Below are positions 31,092 to 43,300 of a stretch of 64,000 nt of DNA, in pieces. The notes below the pieces were generated by a model that saw only the letters and a program-made list of their open reading frames with translations, was not told the origin of the DNA and searched no databases. This DNA comes from Cephalotrichum gorgonifer. Its lineage: Eukaryota; Ascomycota; Sordariomycetes; Microascales; Microascaceae. Numbering within the stretch: position 1 is the first letter of the stretch; each line of letters begins with the position of its first letter. A program made the translations under genes and the position numbers. The stretch lies in assembly GCA_900312665.1 (NCBI GenBank), contig ONZQ02000017.1:592130-656129 (forward strand). The letters are read 5' to 3'.

Positions 31092-32684
31092 CTAGGCTGC
31101 AAAGGCAGCATAAGAGAATGAATCCAATGTCAGCTTTCCGGAATCTGTCACAGCCTCGATGCCTTCTGCGCCTTGATTTGGATAGATCAGCGCTGATAAC
31201 ACTGCAGCTCCGTCGTTGATGAAGATCTCAACTGAGTTCCAATCAACGTAAATTGCCAGCTTGATCGTGTTTCCACCTGCGGGATTCACAGCAGTCCGTA
31301 TTGTATCCCAAACCTTCTTCGGGTCTGTTGGCAAAGTATCCGAAGCGGTGCCATCCGAGTCCCTCACCAAAAATGTCTGTGCATTAGCGAAGCTGTAACC
31401 GACCGTGGTAAAATAATTTCCGTTGGACTTGATGCGAAACCGGACCTCGTTTCCATCATCGCCATTGGCCTTGGAGACTATTGCTTTAATGACATATGCA
31501 CCTCCGGCGAGATTAGCAGGAAGGGATGCCGTTACCGGGTCTTTTGTGATGGTCGTTTCGGTAACGGAGACGGGGTTGGCGAATTTGGCATCTAACCCTG
31601 CAATTGGAACGCTGGCCAATATAGGTGTCCCATTGATCATCCGGTATTTGAACTCCCGCACTATACTCTGCTGCCCTTCAAAGTTACCATAGTAGGGCAG
31701 CCTGGCAGCGTATTCCCAATTATTCATCCAGCCAATGGCATAGCGGCTGCCGAATTTGTCGTTGGGATTTTCCCAGCTAACAGTGGCGTAGAAGTCCGGC
31801 CCTTCATCCATCCACTGTGGAGAGCTGGCTGTGGCTATAAACTTGGTGCCGTCCCATGTTCCACTCCAGTACACCGTGCCCGTCGTCTTTCCGTGAAGGT
31901 ACCCATTGGCGCCGGCAGCAAGTATCCAGGTCCGCTTAGCGCTGTCGCCGTCAAGGTCGATCTGATATACATCTGGGCACTCGAGGAGACCCAAGTCGAT
32001 AGCAGGGACAAAATCTGACATATATTTCCAAGTTTTGAGATCCGCCGATGTATAGAAACCAATCCTGCTTCCTTCTGCCATCGCTGCGACCCAATGCCCC
32101 GCTTTGTCGTCCCGGAAGACTTTGGGGTCTCGAAACGCTGGTTTAGCAGAAGGATTCGGGTTTGGCATGACAGGATTGCCGTTAAACGCAGTAAAGCTTT
32201 GCCCAGAGTCGGTCGAATAAAAAAGGGACGACTGCTGAATACCGTCTGCCATTTGAGTTACCAGTGCAATCACGGCATTCTCGCCAAAGCCAGCTGTGTT
32301 AGCGGTATCAACCACAGCACTGCCGGATTCGATGTCGCCCAGGTTTACACCGGTACCAGGGTTGGGTTGGTATTTCCGAATGGCTACACCGTTACCAGTC
32401 CAATCCACCATGTTGGTGCTGGTAACATGGTACCATTCTGTTCCGCCTGTGCCAGGGTCTGAGCTGACCCAGTCGGAGTTCCAGAGGTAGTAGAGATGCC
32501 ATTGGCCTCCTTGGAAAAAAGGGCGCTGGGGGTCATTCATCCATTTCTCTTTGGGAGTGAGATGGTAGCTCGGTCGCGTCTGGCCGGCGGCGAGGGGGAT
32601 CATCCTGGCCAGCAGGCAGAACGATAAGAGTAGAAAAGAGCGGGAAGAAGGCGCCTTCAGCGCAGAGATGAGGAAACTCGCCAT
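31092..32684 (-). CDS. GH32 fructan hydrolase, levanase-like subtype
   Basis: Intron-less, 530 residues. Signal peptide is about residues 1-34 (FLLLSFCLLARMIPLAAG). A GH32 five-blade propeller follows with WMNDPQR (nucleophile Asp51), WYHVTSTNMVDW, FRDPKVF (Asp186) and LLECPDVY (acid/base Glu235). A beta-sandwich C-domain ends near DWNSVEIFINDGAAVLSALI. The +2 position after the nucleophile motif is Gln (NDPQ) rather than the Asn-Gly of invertases and inulinases. In my recollection this is typical of the fungal and actinobacterial levanase-like branch. The product is probably secreted and hydrolyses beta-fructans such as levan. The frame stays open to 32816, but that upstream region contains the TATA box, so the ATG at 32684 (context aattacaATGGCG) is preferred. 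It is transcribed divergently from the second GH32 gene 2.9 kb away. Confidence 0.9.
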   Translation of the reverse strand: MASFLISALKAPSSRSFLLLSFCLLARMIPLAAGQTRPSYHLTPKEKWMNDPQRPFFQGGQWHLYYLWNSDWVSSDPGTGGTEWYHVTSTNMVDWTGNGVAIRKYQPNPGTGVNLGDIESGSAVVDTANTAGFGENAVIALVTQMADGIQQSSLFYSTDSGQSFTAFNGNPVMPNPNPSAKPAFRDPKVFRDDKAGHWVAAMAEGSRIGFYTSADLKTWKYMSDFVPAIDLGLLECPDVYQIDLDGDSAKRTWILAAGANGYLHGKTTGTVYWSGTWDGTKFIATASSPQWMDEGPDFYATVSWENPNDKFGSRYAIGWMNNWEYAARLPYYGNFEGQQSIVREFKYRMINGTPILASVPIAGLDAKFANPVSVTETTITKDPVTASLPANLAGGAYVIKAIVSKANGDDGNEVRFRIKSNGNYFTTVGYSFANAQTFLVRDSDGTASDTLPTDPKKVWDTIRTAVNPAGGNTIKLAIYVDWNSVEIFINDGAAVLSALIYPNQGAEGIEAVTDSGKLTLDSFSYAAFAA

Positions 32685-32814
32685 TGTAATTGAACGATCA
32701 TCAATGCGAAACGACTGCTGTAGCTGGAACCAGCCCTGTGCTGGAGTCGATTGATAAAGAAATAAAGAAACAACTGGGAACAATAAGGCACATTCCAGCT
32801 TCGGGAAACTCAAC

Positions 32815-32821
32815 ATTTATA
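32815..32821 (-). promoter_or_regulatory. TATA box of the levanase-like gene
   Basis: TATAAAT on the minus strand, 131-137 bp upstream of the ATG at 32684. Its position inside the longer open frame is the reason for choosing the downstream start. Confidence 0.5.
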
Positions 32822-33431
32822 GAATATCGTTCAATGCTTTACCATGAGTTTCTCTCTAGGGAAATTGTAGGGGCATTCTCCTTCATAAACCTAACCTGAT
32901 CGGTGTATTGTTGGCAATTGCACCCCGCACGACTGACCTGCAGGTGGACGTGGGACCTTCGGGCAGATCTTGGAGTCATCTGCCGATCATTGACTGATCA
33001 TCCCCCGCCCCGGACACGATCCCCGACGCACGCTGCATTTCTATGCAAAACACAGGGCCGAGCCACAATCTTCTAGGGCAAGATGCGGAAGGTAGTCAAG
33101 ACAACCGGATACAGAATGAACACTAGGATCTCAGCAAATGGGACAAAAATATGACAACCTCTTTTACCGCAGCCTCTCAAATTTGTATTTCGGTTAAGGC
33201 GGAGGAGCTGTGGGTAGATAGAGCAGAGGAACTCTGGAGTCGTCGTTTGACCAAGCTTGTCGCCAGTTATGGCTAGTCAAACTTAGCTAGCCCTCGGGCA
33301 GAAACGACAGACCTATCCGCCAGAGGACGCTACGGCTAGGCTCCTCACTAGGTATCGTCCACGCACTTGGTGTCCTTGCTACTCGAACCTAACTCGAACT
33401 ATGTAAGTGCCGGAGCCACTGCCGGACCAGC
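32822..33431. other. upstream region of the levanase-like gene
   Basis: No gene recognised. It carries the distal promoter of the minus-strand GH32 gene. Sequence becomes repeat-like toward 33360. Confidence 0.35.
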
Positions 33432-33530
33432 CAGCCCGCGGGAGGCACAAGTCATCCCGCGAGAGACAGAAGTCAGCCCGCGAGAGACAGAAGTCAGTCC
33501 GCGGGAGGCACAGGTCAGCCCGCGGGAGGA
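33432..33530. repeat. 21-bp tandem repeats (heptapeptide-coding)
   Basis: About five units of 21 bp of the form cagcccgcgagagacagaagt, alternating with a gggaggcaca(a/g)gt variant. Read on the plus strand they give SPRETEV/SPREAQV heptads within an 88-codon frame (33367-33633). The minus strand is also open. No surrounding gene is recognised, so coding is unproven. Confidence 0.85.
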
Positions 33531-33842
33531 TCGCAATGCTCGAGTAGCGATGCGTAGTATTTCGTCGACTCCTCATTTCGGCAGGAGCCTGGGTGCCTTC
33601 CAAGTTCGAAAGGCAGCGAATATAATTTCGTAAAGAAGATCACAGTGTACCAAGAAAATTGCATTGCGGGGTGGCTAATGATTCACATTCCTGATTTGTC
33701 CACGCGTTATTATTGGAGCCCGCATTACTCCAAGGTTGCAGTGTGGAGTGCATATGCGTGCTCTCGTCCCGACAAGGGGATAGGGTAGATGGGACGCTTC
33801 CTCCCATGCTTCTGGATGGGTACCCTATTACCCACCTACCCC

Positions 33843-34121
33843 ACATGATATTTACCGAGTACTACCTTCCCCTCACTATCCACTCCACACCGCCAAGAGC
33901 GACATTCGCAGGGTTCGCGGGCCCCGCAACTACCTCCGCGAAATTATTACCAGGGTCAGGCAACCCAACCCCACTTGGCTCACCCCACTGTTTGTGGAGA
34001 GTGACAAACAAAGATTATTTCCTTCGCCTGACAGCTCTGCCTGCAAGATCGGAGGGTGGGGAGCATTCTGCCCCGCTCTGCTAGCGGGGGTTGGAGACCC
34101 GAAATCAAGCTAACATCGGTG
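33843..34121 (+). repeat. dispersed inverted repeat D, left copy
   Basis: About 280 bp, reversed at 37849-38128 with high similarity. In one frame it encodes RGPRNYLREIIT, LTPLFVESDKQRLFPSPDSS and CKIGGWGAF.PALLAGVGDP, which look like a genuine protein segment rather than random reading, so the unit may be an exon of a duplicated gene family or of a transposon. Together with the right copy it brackets the second GH32 gene. Confidence 0.85.
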
Positions 34122-35473
34122 CTTCCCCCATGCTTCTAGATGGGTACCAAATTTGCGGGGGCACTGCGGGGTTCTAAAGCCGCCCCACAGCGTGCGCCAT
34201 AGTTCACCGTTCATGTGTCACATGGCAGTTTCTAGCCCCTACCATCTTGACCTTTAATTTCGAGCTGCACTTATCACTTAGCTCGGGTAAGAAAATTCGT
34301 ATTCTATGTACGAGGTATGTAGAAGACCAAGGTTCGGGCAGGTCTATCTGCTATCGCACCCTATAATTTTATCCTTGTCATCGAGAGAGTACCGCACCCC
34401 CCCCGACTGATACTGCGGTTTAACCCCCTGCTCCTTTGTTCATCTACGCTAGCTAGGTTCTCTGGCTCGACAGAACACCTTGTGGACCCGCCCGAACATA
34501 TATAATAACCTCGTACGCACGTGATGAGATCCGCCACCATATTGCCTATTCTCAGCCTCGAAGTCCGCGGCCGGCCTCGATCGTCGCTTTTGGGCCACTC
34601 GCCCTTGGCCAGTCTATGTATAGCCCACGATGAAGGCCAAGAGTCTCAGTGCATGTCCTTGGCCTCCTTTCCGTACTTATCCACTCGAAACTACTCCTTT
34701 AACGGCAGGTGTTGTTCTGAACGCGTAATTCTCTGTTACAACCGTCGCACTACCTCGGTTACTTTATTGAGTTCATCGGGGTCGAGAATCTTAACGACCA
34801 GGCCAACGTATCACTGTACTTCTGCTCTGTATATTGGATGCCAATTATTCCCCCCACTGGTAGACAGGGGCTAATCACATCACTTACAAGGATGTACATG
34901 CACGTTTGGTTCCTTGCTCAAGCGAGGGAATGTCGTAGCAACGGCGAATGCAGCAGGAAAGGGGAACCCGGGCGTAAGTACAGAATGCACCAAGAACAGA
35001 ATGCACCAAGAACAGAAATAGATCGCCGTAAGCGGAGTTCTAGAATGCCGCCCGAACGATGCTTGCAGGGTTTTATATCCTTCTCGAAGCTCGAGAGAGG
35101 GGCAGGGCGCAGGACCCTCTTTCCGCTAAGCCTGCCCACTGCGGGGAGCGGGGTTGGCTAATGTACTCAGCACTGCAACCTACCCTGCACACCACTGATA
35201 TGTGGCTCTGGCGCAATAATACACGTTGGCCAGTCGTTCCCGTACGAGTTGGGAACGTTGCGGGCGTCAAGAACCCTTATTGCTCGTCGTGTTTCCAAGC
35301 TCTCTCGAGCTTCGCGCTTGTGCGAGTGGGGCTACTCGGTGTGTCCCCCTTCCCTTTGCCCCACCTTCCAGCCGTCGTCCTTACCCTCTATCCCGAATCT
35401 CCACTGCAGTCCGGTGAACCATCATAATTGCTCGGCTAACATATGGTCATAGCTGCGCATACAATGAAAAATC
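34122..35473. other. region between repeat D and the GH32 gene
   Basis: No gene recognised. Contains a direct repeat of cagaatgcaccaagaa (two copies, about 34980-35011) and an inverted repeat gttccc-N9-gggaac at 35237-35257 that could be a regulator site. The part nearest the gene is its promoter. Confidence 0.35.
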
Positions 35474-35480
35474 TATAAAT
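35474..35480 (+). promoter_or_regulatory. TATA box of the invertase/inulinase gene
   Basis: TATAAAT lies 126-132 bp upstream of the ATG at 35606 and is followed by a CT-rich leader. Spacing is almost the same as for the divergent GH32 gene. Confidence 0.5.
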
Positions 35481-35605
35481 TTACCATGAAGCTCTCCCCA
35501 TAAAGCGTCAGTAACTACTCCGATCCTCAGTCGATTCCATAATCCTCCTCCTCCAGACTGCCTCTGCCGTCCGTCACTGTCCTTCTCTAGTCTTCGTCCG
35601 CTTTA

Positions 35606-37285
35606 ATGGCAATCATGGCCTCCTACGTTAGGCGCGCCCTGGTTCTATGTCTCTCCATAGTTCAGGTCGTGTCTGCCCAGGACTATACTGAGCCCTATCG
35701 TCCCCAGTATCACTTCACTCCTGCCAGCAACTGGATGAATGACCCGAATGGCCTGATCTATCACAACGAGATCTACCATTTCTTTTATCAGTACAACCCG
35801 GGTGGCTCGAAATGGGGAGCTATGTCCTGGGGTCACGCAACCAGTACGGATTTGATTCACTGGGAGCACCAGCCCGTTGCGCTTCAAGCACGCGGCTTCC
35901 CAGGCAACATCACGGAGATGTACTACTCCGGCAGCGCGGTTGCGGACGTCAACAACACGAGTGGCTTCGGAACCGATGGTCAGATCCCTATCATTGCCAT
36001 TTACACGTCTCATGTAAGTATTGGCTTCAGTGTCCCATTTCTATACGGAGAAAGCATGTCCTGACCGGCCTTCTTCAATTAGTACACAGTGGAGCAAACT
36101 TTGCCAAGCGGAAAGTCGGTGCAGCCGAGTCAGCAAGGCCAGTCAATCGCCTACAGCCTTGACGAAGGAATTACGTGGACTACATATGATGTTGGAAATC
36201 CTGTAATCCATGAACCTCCGGCCGAATATGCGGACCAGATCCTGGAGTTCCGCGACCCCGCGGTCTTCTGGCACGCCCCTAGCAGCAAGTGGGTCGCAGT
36301 GGTCTCCTTGACAAAGCTCCACAAGCTGCTCATTTACACCTCCGACAATCTCAAAGAGTGGGAGCACGTTAGCGAATTTGGCCCAGTGAACGCTGTTGGA
36401 GGGATGTGGGAGTGCCCCAGCCTCTTCCCGCTTCCCCTAGATGGAGACGAGGAGGAGAAGTGGATTGCTCAGATTGGCCTCAACCCCGGAGGGCCGCCAG
36501 GGACGCCTGGCTCGGGAACGCAGTATGTCGTGGGCCAATTCGACGGAACGACCTTCACGGCGGACCCCGAGAGCGTGGAGCAGACGAACTGGGTTGACTA
36601 TGGTCCCGATTTCTACGCGGCCATCACATTTGGTGGGATGCCTGTTACCGATCGGGTCAATCTCGCGTGGATGAATAACTGGAAATATGGGGAGATGATC
36701 CCGACCGAGCCCTGGCGGAGCGCTGCTAGCATCCCGCGGAGACTGTCGCTGAGTACGATCAACGATAGGGCGACCCTCGTGCAGGAGCCTATTCTACAGG
36801 AGGGGAAGTGCTGGAACAAGCGCCGGAACAAGCACTGGGACAGCGTGCCGGCTGGGACTACCGCGCTGAACTCTACCGGAAAGGCGCTAGATGCTACTCT
36901 GACATTTTCCAAGTCGGAGTCGACCGAGTTTGGCATCATTGTTCAGGCTACATCGGATTTGAGCGAGCAGACCCGTGTTGGGTATAACTTTACCACCGGG
37001 CAGCTATTCATCGACCGAACAAAGTCGGGGGACGTCGGATTCGATGACTCATTTGCAGCCGTGTATTATGCACCACTGACTCCGAAGGATGGCGTTGTCA
37101 CAATGCGCGTCCTTGTTGACTGGTCCTCGGTAGAGGTCTTTGGGGGGGCCGGAGAAGTCGCCTTGACTGCCCAGATTTTCCCGAGTGACGATGCCGTTTA
37201 CACTCATCTCTTCTCGACAGACGGGAGTACGAGCGGCGTCAAGCTTAGCGTGTGTCCAGTAGAATCGGTGTGGGGAACGAAGTAA
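35606..37285 (+). CDS. GH32 invertase/exo-inulinase-type beta-fructofuranosidase
   Basis: Two exons, 35606-36013 and 36083-37285, separated by a 69-nt intron (GTAAGT, CTGAC, TTAG, phase 0), giving 536 residues. Signal peptide ends near residue 24 (LSIVQVVSA). GH32 motifs are WMNDPNG (nucleophile Asp46), the FFYQYNP motif, LEFRDPAVFW (stabiliser Asp194) and WECPSLFPL (acid/base Glu246). The C-terminal sandwich includes VLVDWSSVEVFGG. Putative N-glycosylation sites (NIT, NNTS) are present. The product should hydrolyse sucrose, inulin or levan from the non-reducing end outside the cell. Its sequence is clearly of a different GH32 branch from the gene at 31092-32684, so the pair is not a tandem duplication. 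The start could equally be the second Met (MASYVRR). Confidence 0.93.
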
Positions 37286-37848
37286 GACAGGTATAGTTTG
37301 CGACATGGGCATTGGGACGCTGTGGTCGGAGCCGCTTGAGACTTGGGCTACTCGGGGTTGGCATCATCCGCGCGAGCCGACTAGACACTGCTCAAGGGCT
37401 CGGGGTTTTTGGTAGGACGCTGGTAACATGTATCTAAGCTTTCATTTCTTCGGAGGTTTATTAATCAAATGGAGTATAAATTTCTAGGTGTACCAGCAAC
37501 AGATTGCTATCAGTGGCAAAACACTGCTTCCTTCAAGTCGCCCGGGGATGCCACACAGTGTTCCGCGGCAGGAGGTCTTCATGCATAGTCAAGGCTCGAG
37601 AGGAGGAATAACACATGGACAGAGTATTAACCAAGCTGTCGCTGATACAGTGGAGGATATCATCATGTGATACAGCTAGGCAAATAAAGGCTACATAAAA
37701 AAGCACCAACACATTCAGAGGTCGAAGCTCACCGTCGAGCCTGGGACCAATGAGCGCCTCCTCCTTCACGCTGGCCCAACTTGCAGTCCCAGGCGGAACC
37801 TGCCCTCCCTTCCTACTATGCTAGGGACTGAATTCCGACTTGGGATGT
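37286..37848. other. 3' flank of the GH32 gene
   Basis: No gene recognised. It ends at the right copy of repeat D. Confidence 0.35.
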
Positions 37849-38128
37849 CACCGACGTTGGCTTGATTTCGGGTCTCCAACCCCCGCTAGCAGAGCGGGGC
37901 GGAATGCTCCCCACCCTCCGATCTTGCAGGCAGAGCTGTCAGGCGAAGGAAATAATCTTTGTTTGTCACTCTCCACAAACAGTGGGGTGAGCCAAGTGGG
38001 GTCGGGTCGCCTGATCCTGGTAATAATTTCGCGGAGGTAGTTGCGGGGCCCGCGAACCCTGCGAATGTCGCTCTTGGCGGTGCAGAGTGGATAGTGAGGG
38101 AAGGGTAGTACTCGGTACACATCATGTG
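37849..38128 (-). repeat. dispersed inverted repeat D, right copy
   Basis: Reverse-oriented partner of 33843-34121, differing at scattered positions. On the minus strand it has the same coding potential (GPRNYLREIITRIRRPD, WLTPLFVESDKQRLF). The LINE starts almost immediately beyond it. Confidence 0.85.
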
Positions 38129-38255
38129 GAAAACACCACCAAATGCTCAGAACACATTTTTGAAAACGCGTAAAATTTGATATTCTTATAGTTTCCCAGT
38201 ATCCAGGTAGGCGTTTACCGTGGGAAACGTGTCCAAAACGCTTGTATTCGTGGTA

Positions 38256-40319
38256 ATGGTGCCTAGATGGCCGCAGGTCAACAACGGCCTGGAATATATC
38301 AACGAGCATGCCATATATCTCAAGGAAGCATGCAACCAACTGTAGGATGTGGGCAAAGGCCGGCAGAACCAGGTATCATGGAATATAATCCAGCCTTACC
38401 TGGCCTCAACTATATCGCTCGTCAATAAGGTCCTTCGTCAGCTGGTGATGATCGAGATCTTCCAGTATGTCCAAGATGCGGCCAAATGTATATAGAACAT
38501 CCAGAAAGATATCACTATCATCAAGAACTCCGTCGGACTGAGCACCGCCCCGCCAAACCCAGCTAATTTCAATGGGGGATGAGGTGTGGCCCCGTCCTGG
38601 GCCCAAGTGGTGGCCAGAGGCCCCCTCCTGCTGCCTCCTACATCTCAAGGTACGCCTGCAGCTAAGAACCAACCGATAGTTATAGTGTACAAAGACCGGG
38701 TGGTCACTGTCAAGCTCAAGGACCATGGTATCGCTCAACGATATCGTATATACCTAGTAACCTGGGTTAGATATCAAGTAGAGACCTCGATCTGTGACAA
38801 TGCATCTACCAAAATGGTCAAGGTAGTCGCTGCATATCAGTTCAAGAGTGGAGATATATAGATATTCACTAGTATAACAACCGAGGCTATATAGCTCAAA
38901 AAGAACCAGGGGTGGCTCAGAGGCCTTGGAGAATATGTGGAGATCGTCGTGCCGATGTATGGAGTAATCGTCCATGGCATCCCTATCAACTCTATCAACA
39001 TCAAGGACCAGAAAGCAACGATTTAGCAGATACTTGCAGACAACTATACAGTGATCTCTAATGCAAAGATCCCACATGTAGGGTGGCTAATTAGGGAAGC
39101 TATCCTTAAACGTGCGTCCTCGATCGTTGTTGAATTCACAGAATCAGAGATGGTGAACGCCATTATTTATGCTGGCTTGGTATGGGATGGCCAAATATAT
39201 CAATGCCAACTCTATGACTGTGCCTGCAGGATGAAGCAATGCCTCTGGTGCTATAATTATGGCCACATTGGCACTCAATGTCATGCATCCCAAGTTTGCG
39301 GCTATTGTGCTGAGCAATATGAGTCAAAATACTGTGAGCAAAAGGGTGTAGAGGGATTTACCCTCAAGTGTCTGGTCTGCAAAGATGCTCATACTGCATG
39401 GAGCAATGCCTGCCTAGCAAGGAGGAAGGAGATGCAAAGAGTCGAACAAGCTAAGGAAGTTCGAAGTATATACTGGTATGTCCCCTTGAAGGACAAAGCT
39501 ATATCCCCAGGAATACAAATCATACGCATTATCGCCTGTGGAGAGGACCGCATGCTGGCAATCCTAATCCTGTCTCAGCTGGCCACCACTGAGGAACTGG
39601 AGATACCGATCAGGCATATGGACCTACTGATCATCTCCCTGACTAATGCAACCTGCTGGCAGGAGCAAGCATTAGAGGAAACTTAGGCCCCTATCGAAGT
39701 AACGATGGCATAAATACTGACTGCCTGCTCAGTGGTGGAAACATGGGGGACCCTAGCAACCCAATCGGAGACAGCTCAGGAACCAGATATAATGATCGAT
39801 CTGCGACTTGCGATGACTGAGGAACCTCCACCCCTTATGCTCATAGCCGAAGATGTCCTGCCTCAGCTGTGCCCCTACCCTGAGGAAGGGCTAGATGGAG
39901 TGGCTATGGGCGAGGCAGACTCCTGGCTAGAAAGTCTAGCGAATGAAAATGCGAACGAATGGCTACGTGGCCCCGATGGAGATGAACCATCCCTACCTAC
40001 CTCCATGGCAACGGACACCTGTACTCCCGCTGGAGGGCTCTATAAAGGCTGTAGATGCCCTCCCTACCAGGAGACCTATAACGACTGGCCAATGTGAGAT
40101 GCAGAGTTGATGATTGCAAAGTGTATGAGAGTTTGTGTATACTGTGGCAAAGACTTCGAGAACGTGGTGGCACTGTGGGGATATATGAGGAGAGTATATG
40201 CCAAGAACAACATCACGATATTGACAGAGAACTGGGGATGGTGGAGTACAGCCCATCCTGGGTGGACTTGTAACCGCTATCCCATACCAGACAGTACCAA
40301 TGTAGCCCTATCCCCATGA
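38256..40319 (+). pseudogene. LINE ORF1, gag-like with zinc knuckles
   Basis: From ATG 38256 one frame can be followed to 40319 (688 codons) through several TAG and TGA codons. The last third of the first half carries CCHC-type knuckles (CLWCYNYGHIGTQC, CGYCAEQYESKYC and CLVCKDAHTAWSNAC). A C-terminal segment then has a finger-like CVYCGKDFENVVAL. ORF1 proteins bind the element RNA. Stops mostly sit where glutamine or arginine codons with C-to-T changes would be expected. Confidence 0.8.
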
Positions 40320-43300
40320 TAGGAAACCGGGGGCTATGCATCTTACAGTATAACGTCTGGAAGTCAAGGGATGTCGTCCTTGCTGACTTGTTCCAAAGAT
40401 CTGGAGTCCTGGAATATGATATCTTCGTGATATAAGAACCTTGGTGTAACTTATTTATAGCTATATCCTATCACTCCCTTAAAATACACGTCCAACTAAT
40501 CTACCTTGATAATGCTGCTATGAGGGTCTGCTTCTATATCAACAAGTGAATCGACCCTGGTACCTGGAGTGTCTCATACCCCTCTGAAGACATTATCTCG
40601 CTAAAGATCTACAATCCCTGCTCTAGTGAGAGTATCCAGATCTTTAATGTCTATAATGAAATAGGGACCAGTATCCTCCTTAAACTAGCTGAAGCAGTTA
40701 CCGGGCTAGGCCAGGACAATGAAGTCATCATCCTCGGTGACTTTAACCTATACCACCCTATGTGGTCAGCACCACATCGACGGGTTGGAATCAGGTCAAA
40801 TATTCAGCCCCTGCTAGAAATTGTCGAAGATTTTCAACTGCAACTTCTTACAGTCCCTGGAACTCCGATCTACTGATGGATAGATGGAGAAACCACAATC
40901 GACCTAACCTTCGCCTCAGAGGCTACTGTGGCGTGTGTTATCTACTGCAAGACCGACAGAAGCCTAGACTGCGACTCTGACCACCTACCTATTGCCCTAG
41001 CTGTTGAATGGAACTGGCAATCGTCCATACTAACGAAGAAACGTATGTGGGCCAAGACCGACATATAGGTGCTCTGTCAAGTAGTCAAGGAACGCCTCTC
41101 CCAACTAGACAACACCTCAGAGCTCAGAGGCGGAGAGAACATCGACAGACTCACCTCCTCCCTTATCAACGCGCTCACATCGGGAATTGAGGAGTCGACC
41201 CCATGGTCTAACCCATCCCTATGTTCAATTGCAGGATTCAACCAGGAATGCAAGGACCTCTGTACTGAAGCCTAGCAACTCCGATGAAGATGGCAATGGA
41301 CTAGGCAAGATGAGGACTATGAGGCCTACTGCTAGGCATGCAACAGAAAGGGCCGCCATATCCAAAAGTTGCTCTGCAACATCTACTGCCAGAGGGTGGA
41401 GGAGGCATCCGCATCACCATCTGGCCTCTGGAAACTAGTCAAATGGGCTAAGAACAGGCATAATCTCTCACCTGCCTCCACACCGCTGCTGTTAGGCCTG
41501 GATGGAGAGCTTGTCTACGAGCCAGAAGGAAAGGCGGAGGTCCTCTGACAATCCTTCTTCCTACCTCTGCCTGAAGCCGATCTCTCAGACATGGTTGGCT
41601 ACGAGTACCCACTATCAATCGAATGCCCCGATATAACTATAGCAGAGATTGAGAGGGCAGTATGCCGAGCCTCCCCTAATAAGGCCCCAGGAGTCGATGG
41701 TATCACCAATAGCATCCTACATGAAACACTCGACATTCTCCTCCCTAGTCTCTGGAGACTCTTCAATGCATGCCTCCGAGAGGGATACTGCCCTATGCAT
41801 TTCAGAGAGTCGATCACGGTAGTCCTCTGCAAGGAGGGGAAAGACGACTATACGCAATCTAAGGCGTACAGGCCAATCGCCCTCCTAAATACGCTCGGGA
41901 AGGCGCTGGAATCCATAATCGCAAGCCGACTAGCGTACCTCGTGGATGCGAACCAACTCCTCCCTAGTTGCCACACCGGAGGCCGGAAACTAGCATCTAC
42001 GGAACATGCCATATACTTCCTCCTCTAACGAATCTACCAGGCATGGGCCGAAGGCAAGGTGGCATCGCTGCTACTGCTCGATGTATCAGGCGCCTATGAC
42101 AACGTCTCTCGTGAACTGCTCCTGCACAACCTCCGCAAACGGCGAGTCAGTCAAAATATAGTGCGATGGACAGAGTCCTTCCTGAGCGGCCGATCTACAA
42201 CTCTCAAGCTACAGGAATACACGGCACCGTCGACACCTATCGAAACAGGCATCCCACAAGGATCTCCTGCTTCCCCGGTCCTCTACCTCTTCTACAACGC
42301 GGACCTAATCGAGGCATGCAAAACACAGGAGACGGAGGGGGTTGGTTATATCGACGACGCATCGATCCTTGCGGTAGGCCCAACCGCGCAGCATAATTGC
42401 AAGACTCTTAAAGGCCGTCACCAGAAGGCCGTAGAGTGGGCGGCAAAGTACGGGTCCCAGTTTGCGCCAGCAAAGTACGAGCTTGTCCACTTCTCCCGAG
42501 ATCTCAAGGCGAACTGCACGCACGCGCTTCGTCTCCCACACGCCACGATCAAGGCTTCCGCATCCTGCCGATACCTAGGAATCCATATGGATACCAAGCT
42601 ACGGTGGGAGCACCATCGCGAGAAGGTAGAGGAAAAAGCCACGAAGCGACTTTCGGCCCTGTCAGCCCTAGCATCCTCAACATGGGGAACAGGGGCGATT
42701 AGCCTCCGGCAGGTGTATAGAGCAATGATCGTGCCTCAGATGCTCTATGGCTGCTCGGCATGGTATATGCCGGGCAGCAGTCTTAACAGAAGAGGCAGCT
42801 CTATGATAATGTCTATCAGGAGAATCCAGCGGAGAGCTGCCCAAATCATAACAGGAGCATTCCGGACAACCGCTGGGGATGCGGTGGACGTGGAGGCATA
42901 CTTACTCCCGGTGCAGCAGCAACTTGAACAGACCGCCCTGGAATCAGCAATGCACATTAGGACCTCCCCGCTATACGACGACATAGCTTCAATCGAGAAC
43001 AGGGCAACCCGAAGTCTTGATGCGCAAAGCCCTCTGGACCGACTCTCGAATACCCTAGCGCGCAAGTATGGCGTACAGCTCAACCGGTTGGAAAAACGCC
43101 AACCGCACGCCGTACCTCCGTGGTGGACACCCCCTCCTATATATATCAACAAATCCGCCGAGGGCGCAATCAAGGAGCACGACGCTACGGACCCGGGAAC
43201 AATCTGCATATACACCGACAGGAGCAGCATCAACGGCCACATCAGCTCCGCTGCAGTGGCGCCTACGCTTCGGGTCGACGGCATGGGCACAAAGCGCACT

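Noticed and set aside
31015..31100. tRNA-like box B on the minus strand (gttcgattcca)
   Set aside because: A short D-stem can be drawn but the anticodon and T stems do not pair.
32685..32816. Longer N-terminus for the levanase-like enzyme starting at 32816
   Set aside because: The extension overlaps the TATA box and would bury the signal peptide.
35645..36013. Antisense frames over the GH32 genes (also 36143-36939)
   Set aside because: Shadows of strongly supported coding exons.
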